NCBI GenBank assembly: GCA_002409625.1 | Contig: DHNY01000003.1 | Location: 192,703-256,702 of the forward strand | DNA: 64,000 nucleotides | Direction of reading: 5' to 3' | Source: Anaerolineaceae bacterium UBA5404 | GTDB taxonomy: Bacteria > Chloroflexota > Anaerolineae > Anaerolineales > Anaerolineaceae | In this document: in pieces, positions 1 through 6,728 of the stretch | Position numbering within the stretch: the stretch's first letter is position 1 | Layout of the letters: every line of letters begins with the position of its first letter | Made by a program: the position numbers and the translations under genes | Notes under the pieces: generated by a model | Database searches by the model: none | Seen by the model: the letters and a program-made list of their open reading frames with translations, nothing else | Told to the model about the DNA's origin: nothing

Positions 1-786
1 ATCGGTGCTCTCCTGGCGGAAGACATTTTTGATAATGCGGTCTTCCAGCGAATGGAAACTGATGATTGCGATGCGCCCTTGTGTTTTTAAGGTTTCAATC
101 AGGCTTGGTACTGCCTGCGTAATGCTTTCCAGTTCATCGTTCACCGCGATGCGCAAGGCTTGGAAGCTGCGTGTTGCTGGGTCTTGTTGTTCGCGGGTTT
201 TACCTACTGCTTTTCTAACAACTTCTGCCAGTTGAAAAGTGGTGTAAAGCGGTCTGGCTTTGAGAATGGCTCTGGCAATGCGTCGGGAGAATTTTTCTTC
301 ACCGTATTCCCAAAGGATATTTGCCAGTTCTGCTTCGTTTAGCGTGTTTACCAGGTCTGCGGCGGATTGCCCTTTGGAAGGGTCAAAACGCATATCCAGT
401 GGCGCATCGTAGCGGAAGGAAAAACCGCGATCTGCCTGGTCAAGTTGCATTGAGGAGACCCCGAGGTCCATCACAATGCCATCCACACCGTCCCATCCCA
501 CTTCCTGGAGCACTTTGGGGGCATCCAGGTAAGAAGCTTGTACAACCTTGGCGCGATTACCAAATGGTTTGAGCCTTTCCTGACTTAGCTGTATGGCATG
601 TGAATCCAAATCCAAGGCGATAAGCTCGCTATCTGGCGAACTTTGCAGTAATAAGCCTTCAGAATGGCCACCCGCTCCGGCTGTGCAATCTAAAAAGCGC
701 TTTGCTTGCTTTGCAGTGAGGTATTGAATTGTCTCTTGATAAAGTACCGGGCGGTGCGGAGCTTCTTGCCCATGCACCGCGTTCAT
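1..786 (-). CDS. rsmH: 16S rRNA (cytosine(1402)-N(4))-methyltransferase RsmH, 3' part missing
   Basis: Methylates N4 of C1402 in 16S rRNA using S-adenosylmethionine. I translated the minus strand by hand: the protein opens MNAVHGQEAPHRPVLYQE, followed by the SAM-binding DCTAGAGGHSEG loop (about residues 33-44), the DLGVSSMQLDQADRGFSF block and the late SFHSLEDRIIK motif, all diagnostic of RsmH. 262 codons are visible; the family is usually about 300-310 residues, so the C-terminus lies outside the window. The start codon overlaps the mraZ stop by one base (TAATG), which implies translational coupling in the classical mraZ-rsmH division-cluster order. Confidence 0.95.
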   Translation of the reverse strand, partial: MNAVHGQEAPHRPVLYQETIQYLTAKQAKRFLDCTAGAGGHSEGLLLQSSPDSELIALDLDSHAIQLSQERLKPFGNRAKVVQASYLDAPKVLQEVGWDGVDGIVMDLGVSSMQLDQADRGFSFRYDAPLDMRFDPSKGQSAADLVNTLNEAELANILWEYGEEKFSRRIARAILKARPLYTTFQLAEVVRKAVGKTREQQDPATRSFQALRIAVNDELESITQAVPSLIETLKTQGRIAIISFHSLEDRIIKNVFRQESTD

Positions 787-1232
787 TAGATTCCTCTAGT
801 CGATATGTCAAACGCTGCCCAGCGGTCTTGATTGGCTTGTGGGTCTGCAAAGGCTTCCTCTTTTGCAGCCAACCTTTCTGGAGACCAAACTTCAAAACTA
901 TCCCCAACGCCAACGATGACAACTTGATCCTCAATTCCGGCAAACTTCCGCAAGAAAGACGGTATGAGAATGCGACCAGCAGTGTCGTAAGTGAGTTCAG
1001 CAGTATAGCCAAGGATTTCACGTTTAAAGGAGCGCACTTCTGGGTCAGTGAGAGACTTACCACTAACGGTTTGTGCAATGAGTTCGAAGGCGGGTTGGGG
1101 GTAAGCCATGAGGTTGCCATCCAAGCCCTTGGTGATGAACACGAGATTGCCGGGTGTTTGATCCCGGTAACCCGATGGCACGGTCATGCGACCTTTTGCA
1201 TCAATGTTGTGTTCGTACCTGCCGTAAAACAT
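786..1232 (-). CDS. mraZ: Transcriptional regulator MraZ
   Basis: 148-residue MraZ, a DNA-binding double-AbrB-fold protein that controls the division and cell-wall (dcw) cluster it heads. It starts MFYGRYEHNIDAKGRMTVPSGYR, the usual first MraZ repeat, and has a second repeat around residues 75-130 (GYTAELTYDTAGRILIPSFLR). The start ATG is preceded by an AAAGGGATTAG ribosome site. It is the first gene of its transcript and overlaps rsmH by one base. Upstream lie a near-consensus promoter and four evenly spaced boxes, consistent with autoregulation. Confidence 0.95.
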   Translation of the reverse strand: MFYGRYEHNIDAKGRMTVPSGYRDQTPGNLVFITKGLDGNLMAYPQPAFELIAQTVSGKSLTDPEVRSFKREILGYTAELTYDTAGRILIPSFLRKFAGIEDQVVIVGVGDSFEVWSPERLAAKEEAFADPQANQDRWAAFDISTRGI

Positions 1233-1294
1233 TTGTTCTAATCCCTTTTTTAATCACCGAAGCGCCTTATTTCAGCGCTTCCATCCTTGTCTAT

Positions 1295-1329
1295 GACACT
1301 TTAAGACACTTTATGACAAACTTTCCCAC
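1295..1329 (-). promoter_or_regulatory. Putative MraZ operator: four boxes at exact 10-bp spacing
   Basis: Read on the minus strand, the pentamers GTGGG, TTGTC, GTGTC, GTGTC occur at 1325-1329, 1315-1319, 1305-1309 and 1295-1299. Each is separated by five bases (AAAGT, ATAAA, TTAAA). Known MraZ operators are short G-T-rich repeats with a 10-bp period in front of mraZ, so I infer an autoregulatory site. It lies just downstream of the -10 box and would cover the transcription start. Confidence 0.75.
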
Positions 1330-1358
1330 ATTATAGACCCAAAGCCACAAAAAAGCAA
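1330..1358 (-). promoter_or_regulatory. mraZ promoter (sigma-70 type)
   Basis: Minus strand: -35 TTGCTT at 1353-1358, a 17-bp spacer, and a perfect -10 TATAAT at 1330-1335. Predicted start near 1323, inside the first MraZ box, leaving a leader of about 90 nt before mraZ. Confidence 0.8.
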
Positions 1359-1506
1359 GTGTTTTGGGAGGTTTAAATGGAAATTGATCCAAATTGATGC
1401 AGCGTTTTTTGAGATGTTTTTTTGCTTTTCGAAAGGGACTTTTTTCCGGGCAATTTGATGCCAGGAACGTGTTTGGGATTGCAGAGAAATGCTTCTGAAA
1501 TTGCGT

Positions 1507-1512
1507 TATAAT
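1507..1512 (+). promoter_or_regulatory. -10 box of the kinase gene; probable leaderless start
   Basis: A perfect TATAAT ends only four bases before the first ATG (1517) and seven before the second (1520). There is no ribosome-binding site between them, and no convincing -35 hexamer at 16-18 bp. Transcription would begin at about the ATG at 1520, giving a leaderless mRNA. Confidence 0.55.
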
Positions 1513-1516
1513 CGGA

Positions 1517-2629
1517 ATGATGGCTGCCTTAGAAATCTTGAATGACCGATATCAACTTAATGCCAAACTGGGTAGTGGGGGCATGGCGCATGTTTACCGT
1601 ACGCTTGACCTGATGTTGCAACGCAATGTGGCTGTAAAGGTTTTGAAAGAGGATTATTCGGCTGATTTAGCCTTTAGAGAGCGGTTTAGGCAGGAAGCAC
1701 GCTCGGCTGCCAACCTTTCGCATCCCAATATCGTCACCGTGCATGATTTTGGGCTGGATCAGGGACATTTGTTCATCGTCATGGAATATATCCCTGGCAC
1801 AGACCTAAAAACACTGATAAATGAGCGCGGTAAATTGAGCGTGAGTGAAGCTCTGGAACTGATGATTCAGGCTTGCCAGGGTGTGGGTTATGCCCACCGG
1901 GCGGGCTTGGTGCACTGTGACATCAAGCCACACAACTTTTTGGTGACGCCGGATATGTTAGTGAAGGTCACTGATTTTGGCATTGCCAGGGCACTCTCGA
2001 CCATCTCAAAAGATGAGAAAAGTGATGTTGTTTGGGGTTCGCCGCACTATTTTTCGCCCGAACAAGCCAGCGGTTTGCCTCCCTCACCAGCTTCGGATGT
2101 TTACTCGCTGGGCATTATCCTTTATGAGCTCTTGACTGGAAAATTACCGTTTGAGGGTAAGGATTCAGCAGAGCTTTCGCGTAGACATCGCACAGAAGAG
2201 CCTGTGCCTCCCACAATACATAACCCGGATATCCCGGAACAGCTTGAAAAGATTATCCTTAAGGTGCTTTCAAAAGAGCCTTCCGCGCGATATCGGACTG
2301 CTGATCAACTTGGCCGCTTGCTGCAGGGCTTTTATGAAACCCAATTCAAGCTTCCGTCCAGTAATGTGCTAACCGGTCCAAGCGCACTGGGTGTTACCGG
2401 CGTGGGGCAGGTGTTTAAGGCACCTGCTACAGTTGAGCAAGGCGCGGTTGAAGAATCTGTAAGTGTGGAAGCTCAGCTTGCTACCCCAGCAGAATCGAGA
2501 CCTCTCATCAATGAAGAAGCCAGTAAGCCCATTGACTGGTTTACCTGGGTATTAGGCATAATGGCTTTCATTTTTCTGATGGGTTTGGTGCCTTTTTGGA
2601 TTTATATTTATCAAATGATTGGGCGATGA
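1517..2629 (+). CDS. Membrane-anchored Ser/Thr protein kinase (PknB/PrkC-like), no sensor domain
   Basis: Phosphorylates Ser/Thr of unknown targets. Kinase fold at about residues 12-275: Gly-rich loop GSGGMAHVY, catalytic Lys41 (VAVK), catalytic loop HCDIKPHN near 133-140, DFG near 154, GSPHYFSPEQ activation segment. Arg of the usual HRD is Cys here, so it is a non-RD kinase. A Pro/Ala-rich linker leads to one membrane span at about 341-363 that ends four or so residues before the C-terminus. It is therefore tail-anchored and lacks the extracellular PASTA repeats of PrkC. The second ATG (1520) is as likely a start as the first. rpe follows immediately, as in the prkC-rsgA-rpe order of Firmicutes. 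Confidence 0.9.
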   Translation: MMAALEILNDRYQLNAKLGSGGMAHVYRTLDLMLQRNVAVKVLKEDYSADLAFRERFRQEARSAANLSHPNIVTVHDFGLDQGHLFIVMEYIPGTDLKTLINERGKLSVSEALELMIQACQGVGYAHRAGLVHCDIKPHNFLVTPDMLVKVTDFGIARALSTISKDEKSDVVWGSPHYFSPEQASGLPPSPASDVYSLGIILYELLTGKLPFEGKDSAELSRRHRTEEPVPPTIHNPDIPEQLEKIILKVLSKEPSARYRTADQLGRLLQGFYETQFKLPSSNVLTGPSALGVTGVGQVFKAPATVEQGAVEESVSVEAQLATPAESRPLINEEASKPIDWFTWVLGIMAFIFLMGLVPFWIYIYQMIGR

Positions 2630-2633
2630 GCTT

Positions 2634-3296
2634 ATGACATTCAGAATTTCTCCTTCTATACTATCTGCTGATTTGGGCTATTTAGCGCGCGCTGTGCAGG
2701 CATGTGAAGAAGCCGGCGCTGATGCCATTCATATTGATGTTATGGATGGCGTTTATGTGCCAAACATCACTTTTGGACCCAATATTGTTGCAGCCTGCCG
2801 TAAGATTACAGATTTACCGCTGGATGTGCATTTGATGATTGTTGAACCTGAGCGGCATATTCCAGAATTTGTTGCCAAAGGCGCGGATATCATCACGGTG
2901 CATTATGAAACTTGCCCGCATATCCATCGCACTTTGCAACAGATTAAAGATTTGGGCGCAAAAGCGGGTCTCACATTTAACCCAGGAACGCCGGTTTTGC
3001 CGTTGGAATTGCTGGCAAACGTTGTAGACCTTGTATTAATTATGTCTGTAAACCCTGGTTTTGGTGGGCAGAGCTTTATTCCTGGCTCGCTTGAAAAGAT
3101 CAGACAAGCACGCCAGATTTTAGATTCAGCTGGAAGCCAAGCGGATTTGCAGGTGGACGGTGGCATTGATGCCAGCACCATTCATGCCGCTTATGTGGCG
3201 GGCGCGCGCAATTTTGTGGCAGGAACCGCAGTATTTAAGCACAAGCGTGGTATTGCGGGTGGCATAGAAGCCTTAGAGGATGCGCTTCGCCAATGA
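2634..3296 (+). CDS. rpe: Ribulose-phosphate 3-epimerase
   Basis: Interconverts ribulose 5-phosphate and xylulose 5-phosphate in the pentose phosphate pathway; a cytosolic TIM-barrel metalloenzyme. Visible motifs are SPSILSAD near the N-terminus, HIDVMDGVYVPNITFG (metal-binding His and Asp), VHLMI, MSVNPGFGGQSF and VDGGID with the second catalytic Asp. At 220 residues it has standard length. I chose ATG 2634 because the family begins just before PSILSAD; an in-frame TTG at 2619 would add five residues and overlap the kinase gene. The gene starts five bases after the kinase stop, so the two are probably co-transcribed. Confidence 0.95.
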   Translation: MTFRISPSILSADLGYLARAVQACEEAGADAIHIDVMDGVYVPNITFGPNIVAACRKITDLPLDVHLMIVEPERHIPEFVAKGADIITVHYETCPHIHRTLQQIKDLGAKAGLTFNPGTPVLPLELLANVVDLVLIMSVNPGFGGQSFIPGSLEKIRQARQILDSAGSQADLQVDGGIDASTIHAAYVAGARNFVAGTAVFKHKRGIAGGIEALEDALRQ

Positions 3297-3315
3297 GCTG
3301 CGTTTTTCTTAAAGC

Positions 3316-3340
3316 AAAAAAGCCGCCAACGCGACTTTTT
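3316..3340. terminator. Bidirectional terminator between rpe and rpmB
   Basis: Ten-base arms AAAAAGCCGC / GCGACTTTTT (one G-U pair) around a CAAC loop, with T-runs on both strands. It serves the convergent rpe and rpmB genes. Confidence 0.85.
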
Positions 3341-3361
3341 GAGCTTTAGCGTGTTATAAAC

Positions 3362-3547
3362 TTAGTTATACGCCTTGGTAAGGGTCTTGATGCAGCGTGT
3401 ACAAAGCACGCGACGAACCTTGCGGTTACCTTCCATCAGCGTTACACGTTGCAAATTGGGTCGGAACGTCCGTTTGGTTGCAACGAGTGAGTGACTACGA
3501 TTATGACCAAAAGTGGTTGTTTTGCCACATTGAGAGCACTTTGCCAT
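3362..3547 (-). CDS. rpmB: 50S ribosomal protein L28, zinc-ribbon type
   Basis: 61-residue L28 of the large subunit. It opens MAKCSQCGKTTTFGHNRSHS and ends RRVLCTRCIKTLTKAYN. The Cys4/Cys7 and Cys49/Cys52 pairs form a complete four-Cys zinc site, i.e. the C+ form. It stands alone on the minus strand and faces away from the Asp23 gene, as rpmB does next to yloU-yloV in Bacillus. Confidence 0.95.
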   Translation of the reverse strand: MAKCSQCGKTTTFGHNRSHSLVATKRTFRPNLQRVTLMEGNRKVRRVLCTRCIKTLTKAYN

Positions 3548-3669
3548 TTTTCATTACCTTTCTTGCGTTATAATCTCTAGCGTGAAGGTTTTATTCGCCG
3601 CACGCAAAAAATAATGATAACAGATAGAGCAAAAAGAATCAAGCTTTTTTTACGGAAGTGAGTAAGCAT

Positions 3670-4026
3670 ATGACAAGTCAAGATAATCAAATGGGCAAGA
3701 TTTATATCCTGCCAAAAGCCATCAAAACCGTGGTACGCGATGCTACGCTGGAATCTTACGGTGTGATTGGTTTAGCGCCAGGAAATGTGCGCCAATCCTT
3801 TGTCAAAATGTTTGACGAAGAAGGTGACTACGGCATTGTGGTCGCCTCGGATGAACGTGGGCTGGAAATTACTATCAACTTGATTGTTGAGTACGGCTTA
3901 CGAATCAAAAGTGTGACCGACTCGGTTGCCGAGAGTGTAAAGTACAACGTTGAAAAAACGATGGGTGTACCGGTCAAACGCGTTAATGTACACGTTCGCG
4001 GAATGCGAATTAGTGATATTGATTAA
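3670..4026 (+). CDS. Asp23/Gls24 family (YloU-like) protein
   Basis: 118-residue Asp23/Gls24 (DUF322) protein. Such proteins are small alkaline-shock or envelope-associated proteins of unclear biochemical role. Family signature: YGVIGLAPGN..., then ITINLIVEYGLRIKSV and the C-terminal VNVHVRGMRI. I chose ATG 3670 because GGAAGTGAG lies seven bases upstream; a GTG at 3658 would add four residues. It is followed after 21 bases by the FakA-like gene. This yloU-yloV pairing is conserved in many Firmicutes and supports a shared role in lipid or envelope metabolism. Confidence 0.85.
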   Translation: MTSQDNQMGKIYILPKAIKTVVRDATLESYGVIGLAPGNVRQSFVKMFDEEGDYGIVVASDERGLEITINLIVEYGLRIKSVTDSVAESVKYNVEKTMGVPVKRVNVHVRGMRISDID

Positions 4027-4047
4027 TACCTTTTTCGCAGGAGCCAT

Positions 4048-5724
4048 ATGAAGCAATTTTCAACGACCTTACCCAGCGAGGCTGAACGCCACAAGCTGCT
4101 GAAATCACCTGTTACAGGGGAAGGACTCATCTTACTTTTTGAAGCCGGTTTAATCTGGCTGACGACCAACCAGGAATATGTCAACGCTTTAAACGTTTTT
4201 CCTGTTCCCGATGGCGATACCGGGACAAACATGGTTTTGACCATGCAAGCCGGTTTTGCTGAAGCCGATAGCAATCGCTCGAAACATGTGGGCGATATGG
4301 CTAAGACTTTCGCGCATGGTGCCTTGATGGGTGCGCGTGGTAACTCGGGTGTCATTCTCTCACAAATCTGGCGTGGTTTTTCACGCGCGCTGGATGGACA
4401 TGCAACCATGGATACCGCACTGCTTACCAAAGCTTTGCAAGGTGCCCGCGATACCGCTTATCGTGGCGTTGTGAGACCTGTTGAAGGAACGATCCTCACC
4501 GTCATTAAAGACATGACCACCGCTGCAGAAGGCGCAGTAAAAACCCAAAAAAACCTCAGTGATATGCTGGTGACTTTGGTAGAGGCAGCGGATATAAGCG
4601 TGCAAAACACGCCTAATCTCTTGCCCCAGCTGAAAGATGCCGGCGTGGTTGATTCGGGCGGAATGGGCTTGTTTTACATCTTTGAAGGCATGTTGCGCCT
4701 GATCCAGGGGCAGTCTTTGGATACTGCAGCCACCAACGTTGTATCATTGGCGCAGTTTGACCTGACCCATGCCATGGAACAGGTTGAGGAAGGCCAGGAC
4801 TATGAGGTGGTGATTGACTTTGAGCCGAACCAGTCCTTCCTGCTTGAGCAATACTACAAAGGGTTGGAAAACCTGGGCGTCAGCATTCAGGTGGGCGAAG
4901 GCGAGGGCTTGTATCGCATGCACATCCATACCGAGCTGGAAAGACGCTTTGAACCCATCGAATATACCGAAACACAAGGCGTAATCAAGAAAATCTATAT
5001 GGAAAATCTGCAAGATCAGATGAACCATCGCAAAGAATCAGAAATTAAATTCAATCCGGTTCACCCAGGCGATATTGCTGTTGTTGCAGTTTCTCCTGGT
5101 GAGGGGCTTACGCGCATTTTTGCCAGTTTGGGTGTTGCCGCGGTGGTTGAAGGCGGCCAAACCATGAATCCCAGCGTCAAAGACCTGGTGGCAGCCTTTG
5201 AAGACCTGCCCACGGATAAGATTATCATTTTGCCAAACAATAAGAACATCATTCTTGCCGCGCAAAACGCCTCAAAGGTGAGCGTCAAGAATGTGGGCAT
5301 CATTCCCTCACGCAACGCGCCACAGGGATTTGCGGCTATGTTCCGTCTGATGCCGGATGGCGACTTTGATGAGGTGGTGGAATCGATGACCGAGGCGATT
5401 TCGGAGGTGCACACCGCTGAGATTACCACTGCCACACGCACGGCAGAAATCGAGGGCGTAAAGGTCAAGAAAGGTGAGGTCATCGTTTTGTATGATGGTA
5501 AGCTTATCTTGAGCAAAAAATCCATTGATGAAGCTGTTGAAGCGCTCTACGCGCATGTGGATATGGACGATTTTGAACGCATAACCCTGTTTTATGGCGA
5601 GGGCGTGAGCCAATCTTCCGCAAATAGCTTGGTGGATAAAACGCGTAATGAATTCGAGGATATTGAGGTAGAGGTTCACGAAGGTGGCCAGCCGCATTAT
5701 CAGTACATCATCGCGTTTGAGTAA
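4048..5724 (+). CDS. fakA: FakA/YloV-like kinase (DhaL plus DegV-like C-terminal domain)
   Basis: Likely ATP-binding subunit of fatty acid kinase, which phosphorylates fatty acids presented by a FakB/DegV partner. Residues ~20-200 are a DhaL domain: NVFPVPDGDTGTNM (Mg-binding Asp residues), GARGNSGVILSQIWRGF, GVVDSGGMGLFYIFEGM. A middle domain follows, and the C-terminal third carries the conserved ILPNNKNIILAAQNAS and NAPQGFAAMF blocks. At 558 residues it matches YloV. The AGGAG site precedes the ATG. No FakB gene is visible in this window. Function is by family; fatty-acid specificity is an inference. Confidence 0.8.
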   Translation: MKQFSTTLPSEAERHKLLKSPVTGEGLILLFEAGLIWLTTNQEYVNALNVFPVPDGDTGTNMVLTMQAGFAEADSNRSKHVGDMAKTFAHGALMGARGNSGVILSQIWRGFSRALDGHATMDTALLTKALQGARDTAYRGVVRPVEGTILTVIKDMTTAAEGAVKTQKNLSDMLVTLVEAADISVQNTPNLLPQLKDAGVVDSGGMGLFYIFEGMLRLIQGQSLDTAATNVVSLAQFDLTHAMEQVEEGQDYEVVIDFEPNQSFLLEQYYKGLENLGVSIQVGEGEGLYRMHIHTELERRFEPIEYTETQGVIKKIYMENLQDQMNHRKESEIKFNPVHPGDIAVVAVSPGEGLTRIFASLGVAAVVEGGQTMNPSVKDLVAAFEDLPTDKIIILPNNKNIILAAQNASKVSVKNVGIIPSRNAPQGFAAMFRLMPDGDFDEVVESMTEAISEVHTAEITTATRTAEIEGVKVKKGEVIVLYDGKLILSKKSIDEAVEALYAHVDMDDFERITLFYGEGVSQSSANSLVDKTRNEFEDIEVEVHEGGQPHYQYIIAFE

Positions 5725-5757
5725 TTTGCCTTAGAAAAAGTAATATTGTAAGAGATG

Positions 5758-5792
5758 AAAACCCAGCCTGGAATGAGAAGGCTGGGTTTTTT
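5758..5792 (+). terminator. Terminator of the Asp23-fakA operon
   Basis: Perfect 11-base arms AAAACCCAGCC / GGCTGGGTTTT with an 11-base loop, ending in a T-run. Confidence 0.9.
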
Positions 5793-6005
5793 GTTATTGG
5801 GCGATCTAGTTCGGTGCAGGATACAAGGTTGGTAAAAACTGCAAAAACATATCCTATCCTTTTGATAATAAGCCCCATTTCGCATAGCATAACAGTGAAA
5901 TTTGGCAATTTTACTTTATGCTTAGCGTACGAGTCTTTTGATTATTTGAGGATTTAGAGCTGTGTAGCAAATATGATATTTAGAACGGTTCCCGGTACCG
6001 CCTAT
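5793..6005. other. Non-coding leader segment of the repeat region
   Basis: No gene is evident. TTTAGAGCTGT at 5953-5963 reappears at 6592-6602, so this 11-mer brackets the repeat array. A near-palindrome CGGTTCCCGGTACCG lies at about 5986-6000. Confidence 0.5.
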
Positions 6006-6550
6006 TTAATGCGCGTAGCCACTTGGTAAGTGTAGTAAGTGGATAAAATGTACCTTGTTGGATGAAAACATCAATGCTGGCATTAAATTAATGCGCGTAG
6101 CCACTTAGTCAGTGTAGATAATGGTTAAAAAGGTGATTTCTTTAGTAAGAACACAAGTGCATAATAAGTGCCTGTTGGTGGGAACACATAATTGCTCATT
6201 GATTAATGCGCGTAGCCACTTAGTAGGTGTGGAAAGTGGATAAAAAGGTGATTTGGTAGGCGGAATCGCCCAGACGCTCGTAGATTAATGCGCGTAGCCA
6301 CTTAGTAGGTGTGGAAAGTGGATAAAAAAGGCGATTTGGTAGGTGGAAACGCCCAAACCCTCGTAGTTTAATGCGCATAGCCACTTAGTAGGTGTAGGAA
6401 TGAAAGAAAACGGTGTGATGTTGGGCGGAAACAATCAAAGCCTCCACAGATCAATGCGCATAGCCACTTAGTAGGTGTGAAAAGTGGATAAGAGAGGTGC
6501 GTAGTTGGTCGGAAACACTCAAACTCGCCCGTGATTCAGGCCATAGTCAC
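6006..6550. repeat. Tandem array of six ~83-bp units plus a degenerate seventh
   Basis: Each unit begins TTAATGCGCGTAGCCACTT (or ...GCGCATAG...). Cores start at 6008, 6090, 6205, 6287, 6370 and 6453, with a decayed copy near 6536. Spacings are 82, 115, 82, 83, 83 and 83 bp. Within units 1, 3 and 4 CCACTT pairs with AAGTGG 12 bases on, and in units 3-4 GGYGATT faces AAWCGCC, so each unit could form two small hairpins with similar GTAGG-containing loops. The first half of the unit is better conserved than the second. There is no ORF, and no cas genes are nearby. Confidence 0.9.
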
Positions 6551-6672
6551 AAAATAGATTTTTAATCAGCATGGATCGATAGGGATACAAGTTTAGAGCT
6601 GTTTTTGATTTTTTTAGGCATGTTACCACTAAGTGTATGCAAGAAAAGTATTGTTTGGTTTTTCTTTTATGC

Positions 6673-6702
6673 TTGAACCACTACGATCCGATGGTGTATT
6701 AT
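6673..6702 (+). promoter_or_regulatory. recG promoter
   Basis: -35 TTGAAC at 6673-6678, an 18-bp spacer, and -10 TATTAT at 6697-6702. This would start transcription about 20 nt before the recG ATG. Confidence 0.6.
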
Positions 6703-6728
6703 TATCCTTGAAAGAATTAAGGATTACG

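Noticed and set aside
729..1241. 170-codon plus-strand ORF opposite mraZ
   Set aside because: Shadow of mraZ/rsmH coding sequence; no ribosome site or family match.
1501..3574. TTGCGTTATAATC shared by the kinase (1501) and Asp23 (3563) upstream regions
   Set aside because: Contains a plain -10 box; a 13-base match in two A+T-rich promoters is too weak to call a regulon.
6006..6550. CRISPR array
   Set aside because: Units are ~83 bp with gradual decay along the whole unit. Spacing is not repeat-plus-unique-spacer, and there are no cas genes.
6592..6620. GTTTAGAGCTGTTTTTG as a type II CRISPR repeat or tracrRNA piece
   Set aside because: Only a short resemblance; a single 11-mer shared with 5953, no Cas9 gene or anti-repeat.
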